Shown: piece by piece, positions 18,725 to 28,417 of the stretch | Layout: each line of letters begins with the position of its first letter | Numbering within the stretch: position 1 is the stretch's first letter | Source of the DNA: Butyricimonas sp. Marseille-P3923 | GTDB lineage: Bacteria > Bacteroidota > Bacteroidia > Bacteroidales > Marinifilaceae | Assembly: GCF_900184685.1 (NCBI RefSeq) | Contig: NZ_FXXL01000003.1 | Location: 62,001-126,000 of the forward strand | DNA: 64,000 bases | Direction of reading: 5' to 3' | Made by a program: the position numbers and the translations under genes | Notes under the pieces: generated by a model | The model's input: only the letters and a program-made list of their open reading frames with translations | What the model was told of the DNA's origin: nothing | Database searches by the model: none

Positions 18725-21388
18725 ATGAACAAATCAATTCGGATTTCTTTCTTGCTGGTGGCGGCTTTGGCTCTAGGGAGCGGGGATGCCGTGTTTGCGA
18801 GGAAAAAGAAAGCGGCTGCTAAAGACAAGGAAACTAAAAAGGAAACTCCTTACGAGAAATTATTTAAGGGAAAAGCCTGTGAAACGGTAAAAGGGTTATT
18901 GACAATCCACAAGACGGATAATAAGGTGTATTTCGAGATTCCGTTTAACTTGTTGAACAAGGATATGTTGCTGGGTTCCACGATTTCGGAAACCACGAGT
19001 AACTGGTTCGGGAGCGTGGGGGAAAAGCCGACAGACCCGTTGCACGTGGTGTTTACCCGGACGGACTCCATTATCAGTTTACGTCAGGTGGACACACCTT
19101 ACGAAACAGACGTGGAAAGTTTGAGGCAGCGTATTGCCGAGAGTACCCGTCCCGCCGTGATGCATAATTTTGGTATTCAGGCTTACAATCCGGACAGTAC
19201 GGCGGTCGTGGTTGACGTGAGCGAGTTCTTTCTGGCGGATAACGAACAGATGCCCCCGTTTTCGCCCTACGCACCGATATTGGGGGGCGGGCGTTGGATT
19301 GTGAAAGAGTTCAAGAAAGATAAATCCCAGTTGGGCAAGGTAAAGGCTTTTGATGATAACGTGAGTGTACAGTCTTCCCTGAGTTACGAGGTGAACGTGC
19401 GGGACGGAAGATATTATTATATATATAAATTACCGTTCACGGCGGTATTGACCCGTAGTTTCGTGCTGTTGCCGGAGGAGCCGATGCGTTCCCGTTTTGC
19501 CGACCCGCGGATCGGGATATTTTACAGTAATAAATCCGCTTTCAGTCACGAGAACAAGGGCATAGAGCCAAGGTATTACGCGAATCGCTGGCGGTTGGAA
19601 CCTGCTGACGAGATTGCTTTCAGGCAGGGGAGATTGGTGGAACCGAAGCAACCGATCGTGTTCTACGTGGATAACGCTTTCCCGGAAAGCTGGAAAAAGT
19701 ATATCCGTGCCGGGGTGGAGGAATGGCAAAAGGCGTTTGAAGAAATAGGATTCAGAAACGCGATTGTCGCGAAGGAGTTTCCAATGGATGATCCCGCGTT
19801 TGATCCCGATAACTTGAAGTATTCCTGTGTACGATATTCCCCGTCGCCGGTGGCGAACGCCATGGGACCCTCGTGGACGGATCCCCGGACGGGCGAGATA
19901 TTGAATGCCTCGGTGTACTTGTACCACAATCTGGTGAAACTGGTGCAGGACTGGCGTTTCTTGCAGACTTCTCCCGCTGACGCTGACGTGCGCAAGGTGA
20001 TGTTCGACGAGGAAACCTTGGGGGAATGTATCTGTTACGTGGTGGCGCATGAAGTAGGACACTGTCTGGCGTTGATGCACAATATGTCCGGTTCGGCAGC
20101 CATACCGACGGATTCGCTGCGCTCCCCGTCGTTCACGGGTAAATACGGGACGACGTACTCGATCATGGATTACGCCCGTAACAATTACGTGGCGCAACCC
20201 GGTGATAAAGAACGGGGGGTGAAATTGACCCCGCCGCGCTTGGGCGTGTATGATTTGTATGCTATCAAATGGTTGTACTCCCCGTTATTGGATGCCAAGA
20301 GTGCTAAAGAAGAGGTGCCGACGCTGAATCAATGGATTACCGAGAAGTCGGGGGACCCGGTGTATCGTTACGGGAAGCAACAGATTTTTGCCCGTTTTGA
20401 CCCGAGTTCCGTGGAGGAAGACTTGGGGGATGACGCTATGAAATCGTCTGCTTATGGAGTGAAGAACCTGAAATATGTATTGGATAACATGAGCGATTGG
20501 GTGGGGAAAGATGACCCGGACTATACTTTCCGTCAGGGAATGTATAACGAGATCGTTTACCAGTACGTGCGTTACGTGAATCACGTGTTATTGAATATCG
20601 GGGGATTATACCTGAACGAGCGTTATGACGGGGACGAGTTGCCGAGTTTTGCGGTCGTGCCGAAAGAGAAACAGCAACGGGCTCTTCGTTTCCTGTTGGA
20701 ACAGATCGGGAACATGGATTGGTTGAATGCTGCCAAGATGCAGGCGCAATGGCCGTTGATGAGTAATATTTCTTCCGAGTTGGAAGACAAAATATTCGGG
20801 GCGGTGATGTCCCGTCTGGCTTCCGTGGCGTTGAGTGCCGTGAAGGACGAGAACCCGGAAACATACACTCCGCGGGAGTTCTTGGCGGACGTGCAGGATT
20901 TCGTGTTTGCCCCGACCAAAAAAGGAAAAACACTCACCGTGCCGGAAAAGAATCTGCAAATGAAACTGTTGTCTAACGTGATGCTGTTCTCTGGGGTGGC
21001 GAAGAAAGGAATATCCGGCGATCCCCTGTCCGTGGCGTCCGTGAGCCGGATGATAGAGGTCCCGGAGTGCGTGAAGGCTTTCAGCAGAGAGAGATACGGT
21101 GTTCTTCCCGTTGAATGGTTAGGTATGTTTACCAATCAGGAAACGGTAGAGGCTTGCGGGGAAGCGGTTCCGGTTCCGGAGAGTTTACCGAAGTATCTCG
21201 AGCGGCAGGGTTTCGGCTATTGGGTGAACGTCAATTCCAATATGGTCGTTGAGCCGTTGGATCACCTGTATTTCGATATGTTGAAGAAAATACAAGTTCT
21301 GGTAAAAAGTAAGGCAAACACGGGTTCTGAGGATACCCGCCAGCATTACCGGTTACTGCTCTACAAGTTGGAACAAGCATTTAAATAA
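18725..21388 (+). CDS. zinc-dependent metalloprotease (DUF5117/DUF5118/DUF4953, metzincin-like)
   Basis: 887 residues; signal peptide to about residue 25, then a lysine-rich linker. Domains: DUF5118 (about 40-90), DUF5117 (about 95-290), catalytic DUF4953 (about 300-640). The zinc site is H442-E-V-G-H446-C-L-A-L-M-H452, the HExxHxxxxxH spacing of metzincins with alanine replacing the usual glycine. A Met-turn follows at SIMDYA (M481). It is therefore expected to be active. Exported, periplasmic or surface. Its 9-base gap to the next gene, a paralogue without zinc ligands, implies co-translation. Substrate unknown; the SusCD context suggests degradation or processing of imported or surface proteins. 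Confidence 0.88.
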   Translation: MNKSIRISFLLVAALALGSGDAVFARKKKAAAKDKETKKETPYEKLFKGKACETVKGLLTIHKTDNKVYFEIPFNLLNKDMLLGSTISETTSNWFGSVGEKPTDPLHVVFTRTDSIISLRQVDTPYETDVESLRQRIAESTRPAVMHNFGIQAYNPDSTAVVVDVSEFFLADNEQMPPFSPYAPILGGGRWIVKEFKKDKSQLGKVKAFDDNVSVQSSLSYEVNVRDGRYYYIYKLPFTAVLTRSFVLLPEEPMRSRFADPRIGIFYSNKSAFSHENKGIEPRYYANRWRLEPADEIAFRQGRLVEPKQPIVFYVDNAFPESWKKYIRAGVEEWQKAFEEIGFRNAIVAKEFPMDDPAFDPDNLKYSCVRYSPSPVANAMGPSWTDPRTGEILNASVYLYHNLVKLVQDWRFLQTSPADADVRKVMFDEETLGECICYVVAHEVGHCLALMHNMSGSAAIPTDSLRSPSFTGKYGTTYSIMDYARNNYVAQPGDKERGVKLTPPRLGVYDLYAIKWLYSPLLDAKSAKEEVPTLNQWITEKSGDPVYRYGKQQIFARFDPSSVEEDLGDDAMKSSAYGVKNLKYVLDNMSDWVGKDDPDYTFRQGMYNEIVYQYVRYVNHVLLNIGGLYLNERYDGDELPSFAVVPKEKQQRALRFLLEQIGNMDWLNAAKMQAQWPLMSNISSELEDKIFGAVMSRLASVALSAVKDENPETYTPREFLADVQDFVFAPTKKGKTLTVPEKNLQMKLLSNVMLFSGVAKKGISGDPLSVASVSRMIEVPECVKAFSRERYGVLPVEWLGMFTNQETVEACGEAVPVPESLPKYLERQGFGYWVNVNSNMVVEPLDHLYFDMLKKIQVLVKSKANTGSEDTRQHYRLLLYKLEQAFK

Positions 21389-21396
21389 CTCATCCT

Positions 21397-23970
21397 ATGA
21401 AAAGAATAATATGTATCATATGGGTATCTTTTTTCTTGTTCGGACTTTGTAATGAAGGGATGGCAAGGAAGAAAAAACAAGATGCCAAAAAAGAACAGCG
21501 AGAGAAACAATCTCCTTACGACAAGCTCTTCAAGGGAAAGACGATGAAGACCGCCAAGGGGTTGATGACCGTACATAAATGGAAGGATAAAGTATATGTA
21601 GAATTTCCCGTCGAGTTGTTGGGAAAGGATATGATGCTTGTTTCTTCTATCGAAGATATCAGCGATAACGGAGAAGGGGTAGTCGGACAGTTTGCCGGTT
21701 ATTCTTTGCCGCTTTGTTTTACCCGTTTGGATTCGTTTTTGCATGCTCGAATCTCGTTAATTGACAAACCACTGAACAACAGTAACCAGCGGAATATGGA
21801 CGAGGCGATAGACCAAGCAAACGCGGGCGGGATTTACGCCATGTTCAAAGTTTTAGCTTTTACACCGGATAGTAGTGCTATCGTGGTAGACATGACCTCT
21901 CTATTTATGGAGTATTCCCCGTACACGACTCCCTTCGCTCCGTACGCTGCCAATTCATTTTACGGGTGGATAGCCCGGGAGCATGACTATAAAAAGGAAT
22001 GCTCTTTCCTGAAAGACGTGAAAGCTTTTGACAATAACATTGCCGTGCAGTGTGAACTCGGGTTCGTGGAGAATCAATATTTGTTCGGGGCTTTCAAGAT
22101 AGTTCCCGGTGACGTGAAAGTATCGGTAACCGTGAATAAGATTCTGTTGCAGTTGCCCGAGGAACAAATGAAACCCCGTCTGGCAGATCCCCGTCTGGGG
22201 GTTGCCTATACACGGGTTTCTCATTTCCCGGACGAGAGGAAACCGCTGGAACAAACGCATTACACGAAGCGTTGGCGTCTGGAGCCGGCGGATGAGGCTG
22301 CTTATAACCGGGGAGAATTGGTCGAGCCTGAAAAGCCGATCGTGTTTTATATGGATTCATTGATGCCGCGGACATGGAAAAAGTACGTGAAAGAAGGCGT
22401 GGAAGCGTGGAATCGGGCGTTTGAGGCAATCGGGTTTAAAGACGCGGTACGGGTGGTGGATTTCCCGCGGAATGACCCGGAGTTTGACGCTAATAATATA
22501 AAATATTCGACGATTCGTTACGCTCCCCTGTGGTTGGATATGCAGAGTTCAATGCATATAGACCCGAGAACGGGCGAGATATTGAATGCTTCCCTGTATT
22601 TGTATGACGGCATGGTGTCCGGCTTGCAGGACGAACGGAAATTAACCACGATGGCTGCTGACCCGGGGGTGAGAAAGGCTTTCCTGTCGGAAGAAATAGT
22701 AGGTGATCTGATTCGCTCAACCGTGATGCGGGAAACGGGAATCAACTTGGGACTCCTTTACAATGCGGGAGCTTCGAGTGTCTACCCGGTTGATTCGTTG
22801 CGTTCTCCCGCGTTCACGCGAGAGTACGGGCTAAGTCCGTCGATTATGGATGATGTACCCTGTAACTATATTGCCCAGCCGGGAGATTTGGAACGGGGGG
22901 TGCGAATGACTCCCAAAGGATTGGGCGAGTATGATTATTATGTCATTCATTGGCTGTACAAACCGATTTCCCCGGCGGCGACACCTTGGGATGAGTTTGC
23001 CGTTTTGGACGGGTGGATCAAGGAGGGACGGGGTAACCCGAATCTTCGTTACGGTAAAATGCCTTACTATTATTATGATCCTACCTCTTTTCCCGGGGAT
23101 TTGGGTGATGACCACCTGAAGGCTTTACGCTATGCGATCAATAACTTGAAACTCTCTTTGCGGCATTTCTACCGGTGGTATGCGGATGAGGATATCGATC
23201 AACGGAAACGTGCGGCCATGTATAACGCTTTGGGGTATCAATTGCGCAAGCGGATTAATGACCTTTCCGTGAATTTGGGCGGATTTTACCAGCATGAGGC
23301 ATTCTCGGATGAAAACACGCCTTCTTATGTCGTGGTGCCCCGGGAAACACAAAGGGCGGCTTTGAAATATATGGTCGAACTGGCGAAAGACCTCTCGTGG
23401 CTGGATAACAAAGAGGTGGAGCGTAAACTGGAAATCAGAAATTCGATGGAAGACCAGATTCGCGGTTTCATACTGGGAACATTGACATTCAGGATAAAAT
23501 ACGTGGCTCTCGGTGCGGAGAAAGGCGGGGATTATTCCGTGAAAGAATATGTGAATGATATCTACAATACCGTGTGGGAAGGTACGATCAAGAACCGTCC
23601 GTTGAAGAAGTACGAGATGGATTTGCAAAAAGACTTTCTGGGGAGTGTGGTTGCCTCGTCGACTGCGGCCACGACGGCGGGGAATTTTACGCCTCGCAAG
23701 GGATTGGTGGAAAGTGAACTCGCGGAGTTACCGGGTATCGATCGGCGGCAGGTGGAAAGCATGATGATGACAGCGAGAGAACGTGGCGGATTCTCGCCGA
23801 ATATGCGTGTCGTGATGCCGGGTGATTACGTGCCGGTAGACCATTACTTCAATATGCTGTTCCGGATTCAGGATTTGTTGAAAGGGGCAGTGACGAAAAG
23901 TACGGGGGATACACGTTTGCATTACGAGTATTTGTTGTACAAGATCAGGAAGATGCTAGATAATAAATAA
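21397..23970 (+). CDS. DUF5117-type metalloprotease homologue lacking zinc ligands (pseudoprotease)
   Basis: 857 residues, full-length paralogue of the preceding gene with signal peptide (IICIIWVSFFLFGLCNEGMA), the same KKK linker and the same three domains. At the zinc site the segment reads VMRETGINLGLLYN where the active copy has VAHEVGHCLALMHN. R445, I449 and Y455 replace the three histidines, while E446 and the Met-turn SIMDDV (M484) remain. The frame is intact with no stop or shift, so the protein is probably made but cannot bind zinc in the normal way. Likely a partner, chaperone or substrate-binding pseudoenzyme for the active copy. Confidence 0.85.
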   Translation: MKRIICIIWVSFFLFGLCNEGMARKKKQDAKKEQREKQSPYDKLFKGKTMKTAKGLMTVHKWKDKVYVEFPVELLGKDMMLVSSIEDISDNGEGVVGQFAGYSLPLCFTRLDSFLHARISLIDKPLNNSNQRNMDEAIDQANAGGIYAMFKVLAFTPDSSAIVVDMTSLFMEYSPYTTPFAPYAANSFYGWIAREHDYKKECSFLKDVKAFDNNIAVQCELGFVENQYLFGAFKIVPGDVKVSVTVNKILLQLPEEQMKPRLADPRLGVAYTRVSHFPDERKPLEQTHYTKRWRLEPADEAAYNRGELVEPEKPIVFYMDSLMPRTWKKYVKEGVEAWNRAFEAIGFKDAVRVVDFPRNDPEFDANNIKYSTIRYAPLWLDMQSSMHIDPRTGEILNASLYLYDGMVSGLQDERKLTTMAADPGVRKAFLSEEIVGDLIRSTVMRETGINLGLLYNAGASSVYPVDSLRSPAFTREYGLSPSIMDDVPCNYIAQPGDLERGVRMTPKGLGEYDYYVIHWLYKPISPAATPWDEFAVLDGWIKEGRGNPNLRYGKMPYYYYDPTSFPGDLGDDHLKALRYAINNLKLSLRHFYRWYADEDIDQRKRAAMYNALGYQLRKRINDLSVNLGGFYQHEAFSDENTPSYVVVPRETQRAALKYMVELAKDLSWLDNKEVERKLEIRNSMEDQIRGFILGTLTFRIKYVALGAEKGGDYSVKEYVNDIYNTVWEGTIKNRPLKKYEMDLQKDFLGSVVASSTAATTAGNFTPRKGLVESELAELPGIDRRQVESMMMTARERGGFSPNMRVVMPGDYVPVDHYFNMLFRIQDLLKGAVTKSTGDTRLHYEYLLYKIRKMLDNK

Positions 23971-23996
23971 TGTTTGTATAAATAATTAAATCACGT

Positions 23997-24917
23997 ATGG
24001 AAGAACCAATTATTAGAGTGGAAAATTTATCCCATCGTTACAGTATTCAATGGGCGATTCGGGATATAAGTTTCGAAATCACCGGAAATGGTATTTACGG
24101 GTTGCTGGGATCGAACGGTGCCGGGAAATCAACCACGATGAATATCATTTGCGGGGTGTTGAAACAGACGCAGGGAGATGTCTGGATCAAGGGAATCAAT
24201 TTGCGGGAAAACCCGGTAGAGGCAAAGAAGCATCTGGGTTTTCTCCCCCAAAAACCACCTTTACATTCGGATCTTACCGTGGAGGAGTACTTGATTCATT
24301 GCGCGAATATGCGGTTGATGCCGGGAAAAGAGATTCCCGGGGCGGTGAGGGATGTTATGGTACGTTGCGGCATATCACATTTCGCCAAACGTCTGATTCG
24401 TAATTTATCGGGAGGATACCAGCAACGGTTGGGAATAGCGCAGGCTATTATTCATAACCCCGATTTCGTGGTGCTGGATGAACCGACCAACGGGCTCGAT
24501 CCGAACCAAATTGTGGAAATACGCCACTTGATCAAGGAGATTGCCGAGGAACGGACGATTATTCTGTCGACTCATATCTTGTCTGAAGTGCAGGCTACCT
24601 GTGATTATATCCGGATGATCGAGGAAGGGCAGCTCGTGTTCGCCGGGACGGTGGATGATTTCGACAATTATATCGTGCCGGACACGTTGGTCGTTTCTTT
24701 GATAAACACGCCGGCAGCGGAAGAGTTGAAAGCCATCGAGGGTGTGCTCGGCGTGGAGGAATTGGGCGGTAAAAATTACCGGGTACGCTTTGACGACGCT
24801 ACCGGGGTAACGGAACGTATCGTGGAAACCAGCGTGGCGAAGGGATGGAGATTGTCGGGTATTCAGGTGGAAAAAAATTCCATGGATTCCATTTTTGCCG
24901 TGTTATCAAAGAAGTAA
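23997..24917 (+). CDS. ABC transporter ATP-binding protein (GldA-like)
   Basis: 306-residue ATPase: Walker A GSNGAGKST (residues 38-46), Q-loop in LGFLPQKPPL, signature NLSGGYQQRLG, Walker B VVLDEPTNGLDP and H-loop STHILSE. The C-terminal 80 residues form the accessory domain seen in GldA and multidrug/ABC-2 ATPases. It starts 26 bases after the pseudoprotease and 24 bases before the permease fusion, so protease pair and exporter are one transcription unit. Confidence 0.9.
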   Translation: MEEPIIRVENLSHRYSIQWAIRDISFEITGNGIYGLLGSNGAGKSTTMNIICGVLKQTQGDVWIKGINLRENPVEAKKHLGFLPQKPPLHSDLTVEEYLIHCANMRLMPGKEIPGAVRDVMVRCGISHFAKRLIRNLSGGYQQRLGIAQAIIHNPDFVVLDEPTNGLDPNQIVEIRHLIKEIAEERTIILSTHILSEVQATCDYIRMIEEGQLVFAGTVDDFDNYIVPDTLVVSLINTPAAEELKAIEGVLGVEELGGKNYRVRFDDATGVTERIVETSVAKGWRLSGIQVEKNSMDSIFAVLSKK

Positions 24918-24941
24918 ATCACTCTATAAACTGATAAAAAG

Positions 24942-27236
24942 ATGAAGACAATATATAAAATAGCCCGGACCGAATTGCAAACTTTGTTCTATTCGCCGGT
25001 GGCATGGTTGATTCTGGTGATTTTTACTTTTCAAGCGAGCATGGCGTTTACCGATATGCTGGGAGGATACGTTAGAAGCCAGTCGCTGGGCTACCGCCTG
25101 TGGAGCGTGACGGAAGGAACTTTTGGTGGGATGCGCGGTTTGTTTACTCAAATGCAGCAATACCTGTATCTCTATATCCCCTTGTTGACCATGGGATTGA
25201 TGAGCCGGGAGTTAAGTAGCGGTTCCATTAAATTACTCTATTCGTCACCCGTGACGAACACGCAGATTATTCTCGGGAAATACCTTTCTATGATGATCTA
25301 CGGGCTCGTGTTGACGGGAATATTGATGGTGTACATGATCTTTGCCTTGTTCGCCGTGAAGTCTGCCGATTTCCCGGCTATGCTTTCCGGTTTACTGGGG
25401 CTTTATTTGCTGCTCTGCGCTTACGCGGCGATAGGTTTGTTCATGTCGAGCGTTACTTCTTACCAAGTCGTCGCGGCTATGGGAACGCTGGCTATACTCG
25501 CAGTATTAAATTACGTGAAAGGTATGTGGCAGGATATCGAATTTGTGCGTGATATCACCTATTGGCTGGCGATCGGCGGACGCGCGGACGAATTTATCCG
25601 GGGACTGATATGCAGTGAAGATGTTTTATATTTCGTGATTGTTATCGTGCTTTTTCTGATGTTGTCCATTATCCGCTTGCAAGGACGGCGTCAGAAAACT
25701 TCGTGGATGATGACGTGGGGAAAATATGCCGGAGTGGTTGTTGTTGCTATGCTTATGGGGTTCCTCACTTCCCGTCCCAAGTTAATGGCTTTCTATGATG
25801 CGACACGTACCAAAATGCGCACGTTGACACCTAATAGTCTGGATATCGTGGCAAGAATGGACGGCGGGTTGACAATCACTACTTTCGTGAATATATTGGA
25901 AGAGAATTACTGGGCCGGTTTGCCCCGGAGCGTGAACGATGATCTCCGGCGTTTCAGAATGTACACGCGCTTCAAGCCGGAGATTAAAATGAAGTACATT
26001 TACTATTATGACAAGGCTGAAAATCCCTCGCTGGATAAGTCTTACCCAAACTTGTCCGATCGGGGACGGATGTTAAAACGTGCCGAGATATGGGATCTGG
26101 ATTCGAATATGTTTATGCGCCCGGAAGAAGTGAAGAAAATAGTAGACTTGAAACCCGAGGGGAATCGTTTCGTACGTCTGTTGGAAAGGGATAACGGGGA
26201 AAAGACTTTCTTGCGGATATTCGACGATCTGCAACGCTTCCCCTTTGAAACAGAGATTTCTGCATCGTTCAAACGATTGGTCATGGAGCTGCCTTTGGTC
26301 GGTTTCGTGAAAGGTCATGGCGAGCGGGATTGTATCCGGGAAGGTGATCGGGATTATAACCGCTTCGCTCAAGATAAGCCTTTCCGTCATTCTTTGATTA
26401 ACCAAGGATTTGATTTCACGGAAGTAACATTGGATAAACCCATACCGGAAAAGGTGGATATCATCGTGATTGCCGATATGCGTTACGCGATGACGGAGCA
26501 GGAGAAAGCGAATCTGGGCGCTTATATTGCCCGCGGCGGTAATCTGGTTGTCGCCGGAGAACCCCGTAGGCAGGAAGTGATGAACCCGATCGTGGAACAA
26601 TTCGGCGTGAAATTCTTACCGGGACGTCTGGTAAAAGTCAGCGAGAATTTTGATCCTGATTTTATTATCGCTCGTCCGACCAAGGAAGCACAGGATATTG
26701 CTTACATTTTTGAGACTCTCTATCGCCGGGAATACGTGGTGACAATGCCGGGTTCTACGGCATTGGAGTATACCGAAGATAAAGGATTCAAAGTAACCCC
26801 GCTTTTCGTGAGCGACACGATCGGCAGTTGGAACGAGGTGGAAACAACCGATTTCCTGGATGATACCGTCCGTCTGAATCCTGCCGCGGGTGAAGTGGAG
26901 CGCTCGTATCCGACCGTGTTGGCATTATCACGCCAAATGGGTGATAAGGAGCAACGAATCGTTATTCTCGGTGATGCCGATTGCTTGAGCAACGGAGAGA
27001 TTAGCATATCCCGAAAAGATGTTCCGGCGGCTAACTATTATTTAATCTCCGGTTCTTTCTTCTGGCTCTCCGAAGAGGAGGTGCCGATTGATGTGCGGCG
27101 TCCGACACCCCCTGATAATGCGGTGAACTTAGGGATGAACGCCATGTATTACTGGAAAATCGTACTGATGGGGCTTTGGCCTGCCATTCTGGCTTTCTTC
27201 GCTATCTTTATCTGGGTACGCCGGAGAGGGAGGTAA
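24942..27236 (+). CDS. GldF-GldG type ABC-2 permease/auxiliary fusion
   Basis: 764 residues. Residues 1-245 form an ABC-2 permease of about six helices (VAWLILVIFTFQASMAF; YLYLYIPLLTMGLMS), then a helix near 263-280 and a long extracytoplasmic ABC-transporter auxiliary domain (about 285-725) with FVKGHGERD and IIVIADMRYAMT, then a final helix and RRRGR. In gliding bacteria GldF and GldG are separate proteins; here they are fused. Non-gliding gut Bacteroidales carry such fusions with unknown substrate. Paralogue of the partial gene at the left edge. A terminator follows. Confidence 0.87.
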   Translation: MKTIYKIARTELQTLFYSPVAWLILVIFTFQASMAFTDMLGGYVRSQSLGYRLWSVTEGTFGGMRGLFTQMQQYLYLYIPLLTMGLMSRELSSGSIKLLYSSPVTNTQIILGKYLSMMIYGLVLTGILMVYMIFALFAVKSADFPAMLSGLLGLYLLLCAYAAIGLFMSSVTSYQVVAAMGTLAILAVLNYVKGMWQDIEFVRDITYWLAIGGRADEFIRGLICSEDVLYFVIVIVLFLMLSIIRLQGRRQKTSWMMTWGKYAGVVVVAMLMGFLTSRPKLMAFYDATRTKMRTLTPNSLDIVARMDGGLTITTFVNILEENYWAGLPRSVNDDLRRFRMYTRFKPEIKMKYIYYYDKAENPSLDKSYPNLSDRGRMLKRAEIWDLDSNMFMRPEEVKKIVDLKPEGNRFVRLLERDNGEKTFLRIFDDLQRFPFETEISASFKRLVMELPLVGFVKGHGERDCIREGDRDYNRFAQDKPFRHSLINQGFDFTEVTLDKPIPEKVDIIVIADMRYAMTEQEKANLGAYIARGGNLVVAGEPRRQEVMNPIVEQFGVKFLPGRLVKVSENFDPDFIIARPTKEAQDIAYIFETLYRREYVVTMPGSTALEYTEDKGFKVTPLFVSDTIGSWNEVETTDFLDDTVRLNPAAGEVERSYPTVLALSRQMGDKEQRIVILGDADCLSNGEISISRKDVPAANYYLISGSFFWLSEEEVPIDVRRPTPPDNAVNLGMNAMYYWKIVLMGLWPAILAFFAIFIWVRRRGR

Positions 27237-27302
27237 AAGAATAATTCCGGTAAGATAGAACTTTGAATTATAGTGCCGAAACGTGTGAGTTTTCTTTCTT
27301 TA

Positions 27303-27347
27303 AAGGGGCATGCCGGTGAGAATCGGGATGCCTCTTCTGTTTTTTTC
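27303..27347 (+). terminator. terminator of the protease/ABC operon
   Basis: AGGGGCATGCCG pairs imperfectly with CGGGATGCCTCT (one mismatch, one G-U), followed by CTGTTTTTTT. It ends the long plus-strand operon 67 bases after its last stop. Confidence 0.7.
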
Positions 27348-27404
27348 CATGGGATGATTTCTATATTTTTACAAGTCGGGGAGTGCTTTTTTGAAAAAGT
27401 CTTG

Positions 27405-27570
27405 TATATTTGTCTGAAGAAGTTACGAAAAGAGTGTAATTTATTGGAAATGAGCATTGGGTAATCGCTCATAATAGTAATAGGTTACGAATTAGTTAGT
27501 TATCTACTGCATTATTCTTCTGTGCGTTGCGTAACCTTCAAAGAACTCTTCGTATGCAAAAGTAACAATA
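27405..27570. other. probable junction between chromosome and conjugative transposon
   Basis: A host-like -7 box TATATTTG (27405-27412) is followed by AT-rich sequence and no gene, as if a gene start had been separated from its body. At 27556-27565, TTACTTTTGC (minus strand) matches nine of ten positions of the CTnDOT core GTAnnTTTGC. An inverted pair GGTTACG/CGTAACC lies between them. From about 27570 onward all recognisable genes belong to the element. The exact end cannot be fixed without the other junction. Confidence 0.35.
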
Positions 27571-27574
27571 AAAC

Positions 27575-27606
27575 GGGAGATTTAGAAATGAATCTCCTGA
27601 TTTTTT
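27575..27606 (+). terminator. hairpin with T tract at element end
   Basis: GGAGATT (27576-27582) pairs with AATCTCC (27591-27597), then TGATTTTTT. It reads as an intrinsic terminator on the plus strand and would shield the element from chromosomal read-through. Confidence 0.55.
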
Positions 27607-27711
27607 CTTCTCACACAAGTTTTTCCGTAAAAGCGATTTTATCCGTCAGCACACCATCGCCCAAAAAGATTTTGAACGAACGTGTGCCGACTGCCGCATA
27701 AGCGGAGAAAA

Positions 27712-27761
27712 GGGCTTTGCCTCACGCCTAAACAATAGTTTAGACTGATGAGACAAGGCCC
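27712..27761. terminator. nested bidirectional hairpin
   Basis: Three nested stems: GGGCTTTG with CAAGGCCC, CTCA with TGAG, and CTAAAC with GTTTAG around an AATA loop. T-rich sequence follows on the plus strand (CCTTTCTTTT) and TTTTC on the minus strand, fitting a bidirectional terminator. Confidence 0.5.
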
Positions 27762-27934
27762 CTTTCTTTTGTGCTTATGCCAAAGAGGTGCTTTTACGGG
27801 GTTTTGACGATTTTTCTTTTTTCGTTGTCCTTTTGAGCCGGAAGCGGAAAGCCGTGTATGACCGCACATTCCATAAATGGAACAAGCCGTCACTCACGGC
27901 AGACAAACCGGGAAGAATGATTTTATCCATCCGA

Positions 27935-27954
27935 CCAAACACGTTTGGCCAAAC
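27935..27954. repeat. overlapping palindromes
   Basis: CCAAAC-AC-GTTTGG overlaps the perfect 12-base palindrome GTTTGGCCAAAC. A likely protein-binding site, near the element end; the protein is unknown. Confidence 0.4.
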
Positions 27955-28417
27955 AGATAAAAACATACTTCCTTGCCGATGGTTTGCTCGGTTTCACGCT
28001 ACCGGCTATGTTCTTTTCTGTTGGGGATGTCTTTTTCACGGATTTCTCTTTTGAAGTTTTCCTGTCTAATCTGCCTCCACTTCCGTTTACCTCCATTTTC
28101 GCGCCTTTCAGTGAGCCGCATCAGGCAGTCATTTTCGTGCTGGGTGCAAAGGTAACTCCGGGATTGTACGGGAAAGCAAGGTCAAGCCTCCTGTTTTCTG
28201 GAAAAATCTCCAGCCTTTCGGGTAGTATTTTTCCGAAAAACCTTGCATTCCCTAATCCCTACCTTTTTAAGCACCCGAAACGAAAACGACCGATGCGACA
28301 GAAAGACGCATTAAAAAAAATGTCGGATAAACGAGAAGCAGATAAGATAGTTTGAAACTCAACTCCCTCAGCTCTTGAATCCGCATTAAAAAACAAAAAA
28401 TCAAAAACAAAACGGAT

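Larger units (their letters stand above)
27607..28417. other. terminal non-coding region of the element
   Basis: About 800 bases with no supported gene. Reading frames here start at TTG or lack family resemblance and have low-complexity content. It contains a nested hairpin at 27712-27761 and the palindromic pair at 27935-27954. Such structured ends are usual for integrase- and excisionase-bound arms, but no binding site can be assigned. Confidence 0.4.

Noticed and set aside
27405-27412. TATATTTG within GTATATTTGT as an attachment core
   Set aside because: The last base of the core differs, and it reads better as a host promoter box; the match at 27556-27565 lies nearer the first element-like sequence.
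27945-28355. Open frame of 136 codons at the element end
   Set aside because: Begins at TTG within palindromic sequence, has no family resemblance and lies in a hairpin-rich non-coding arm.
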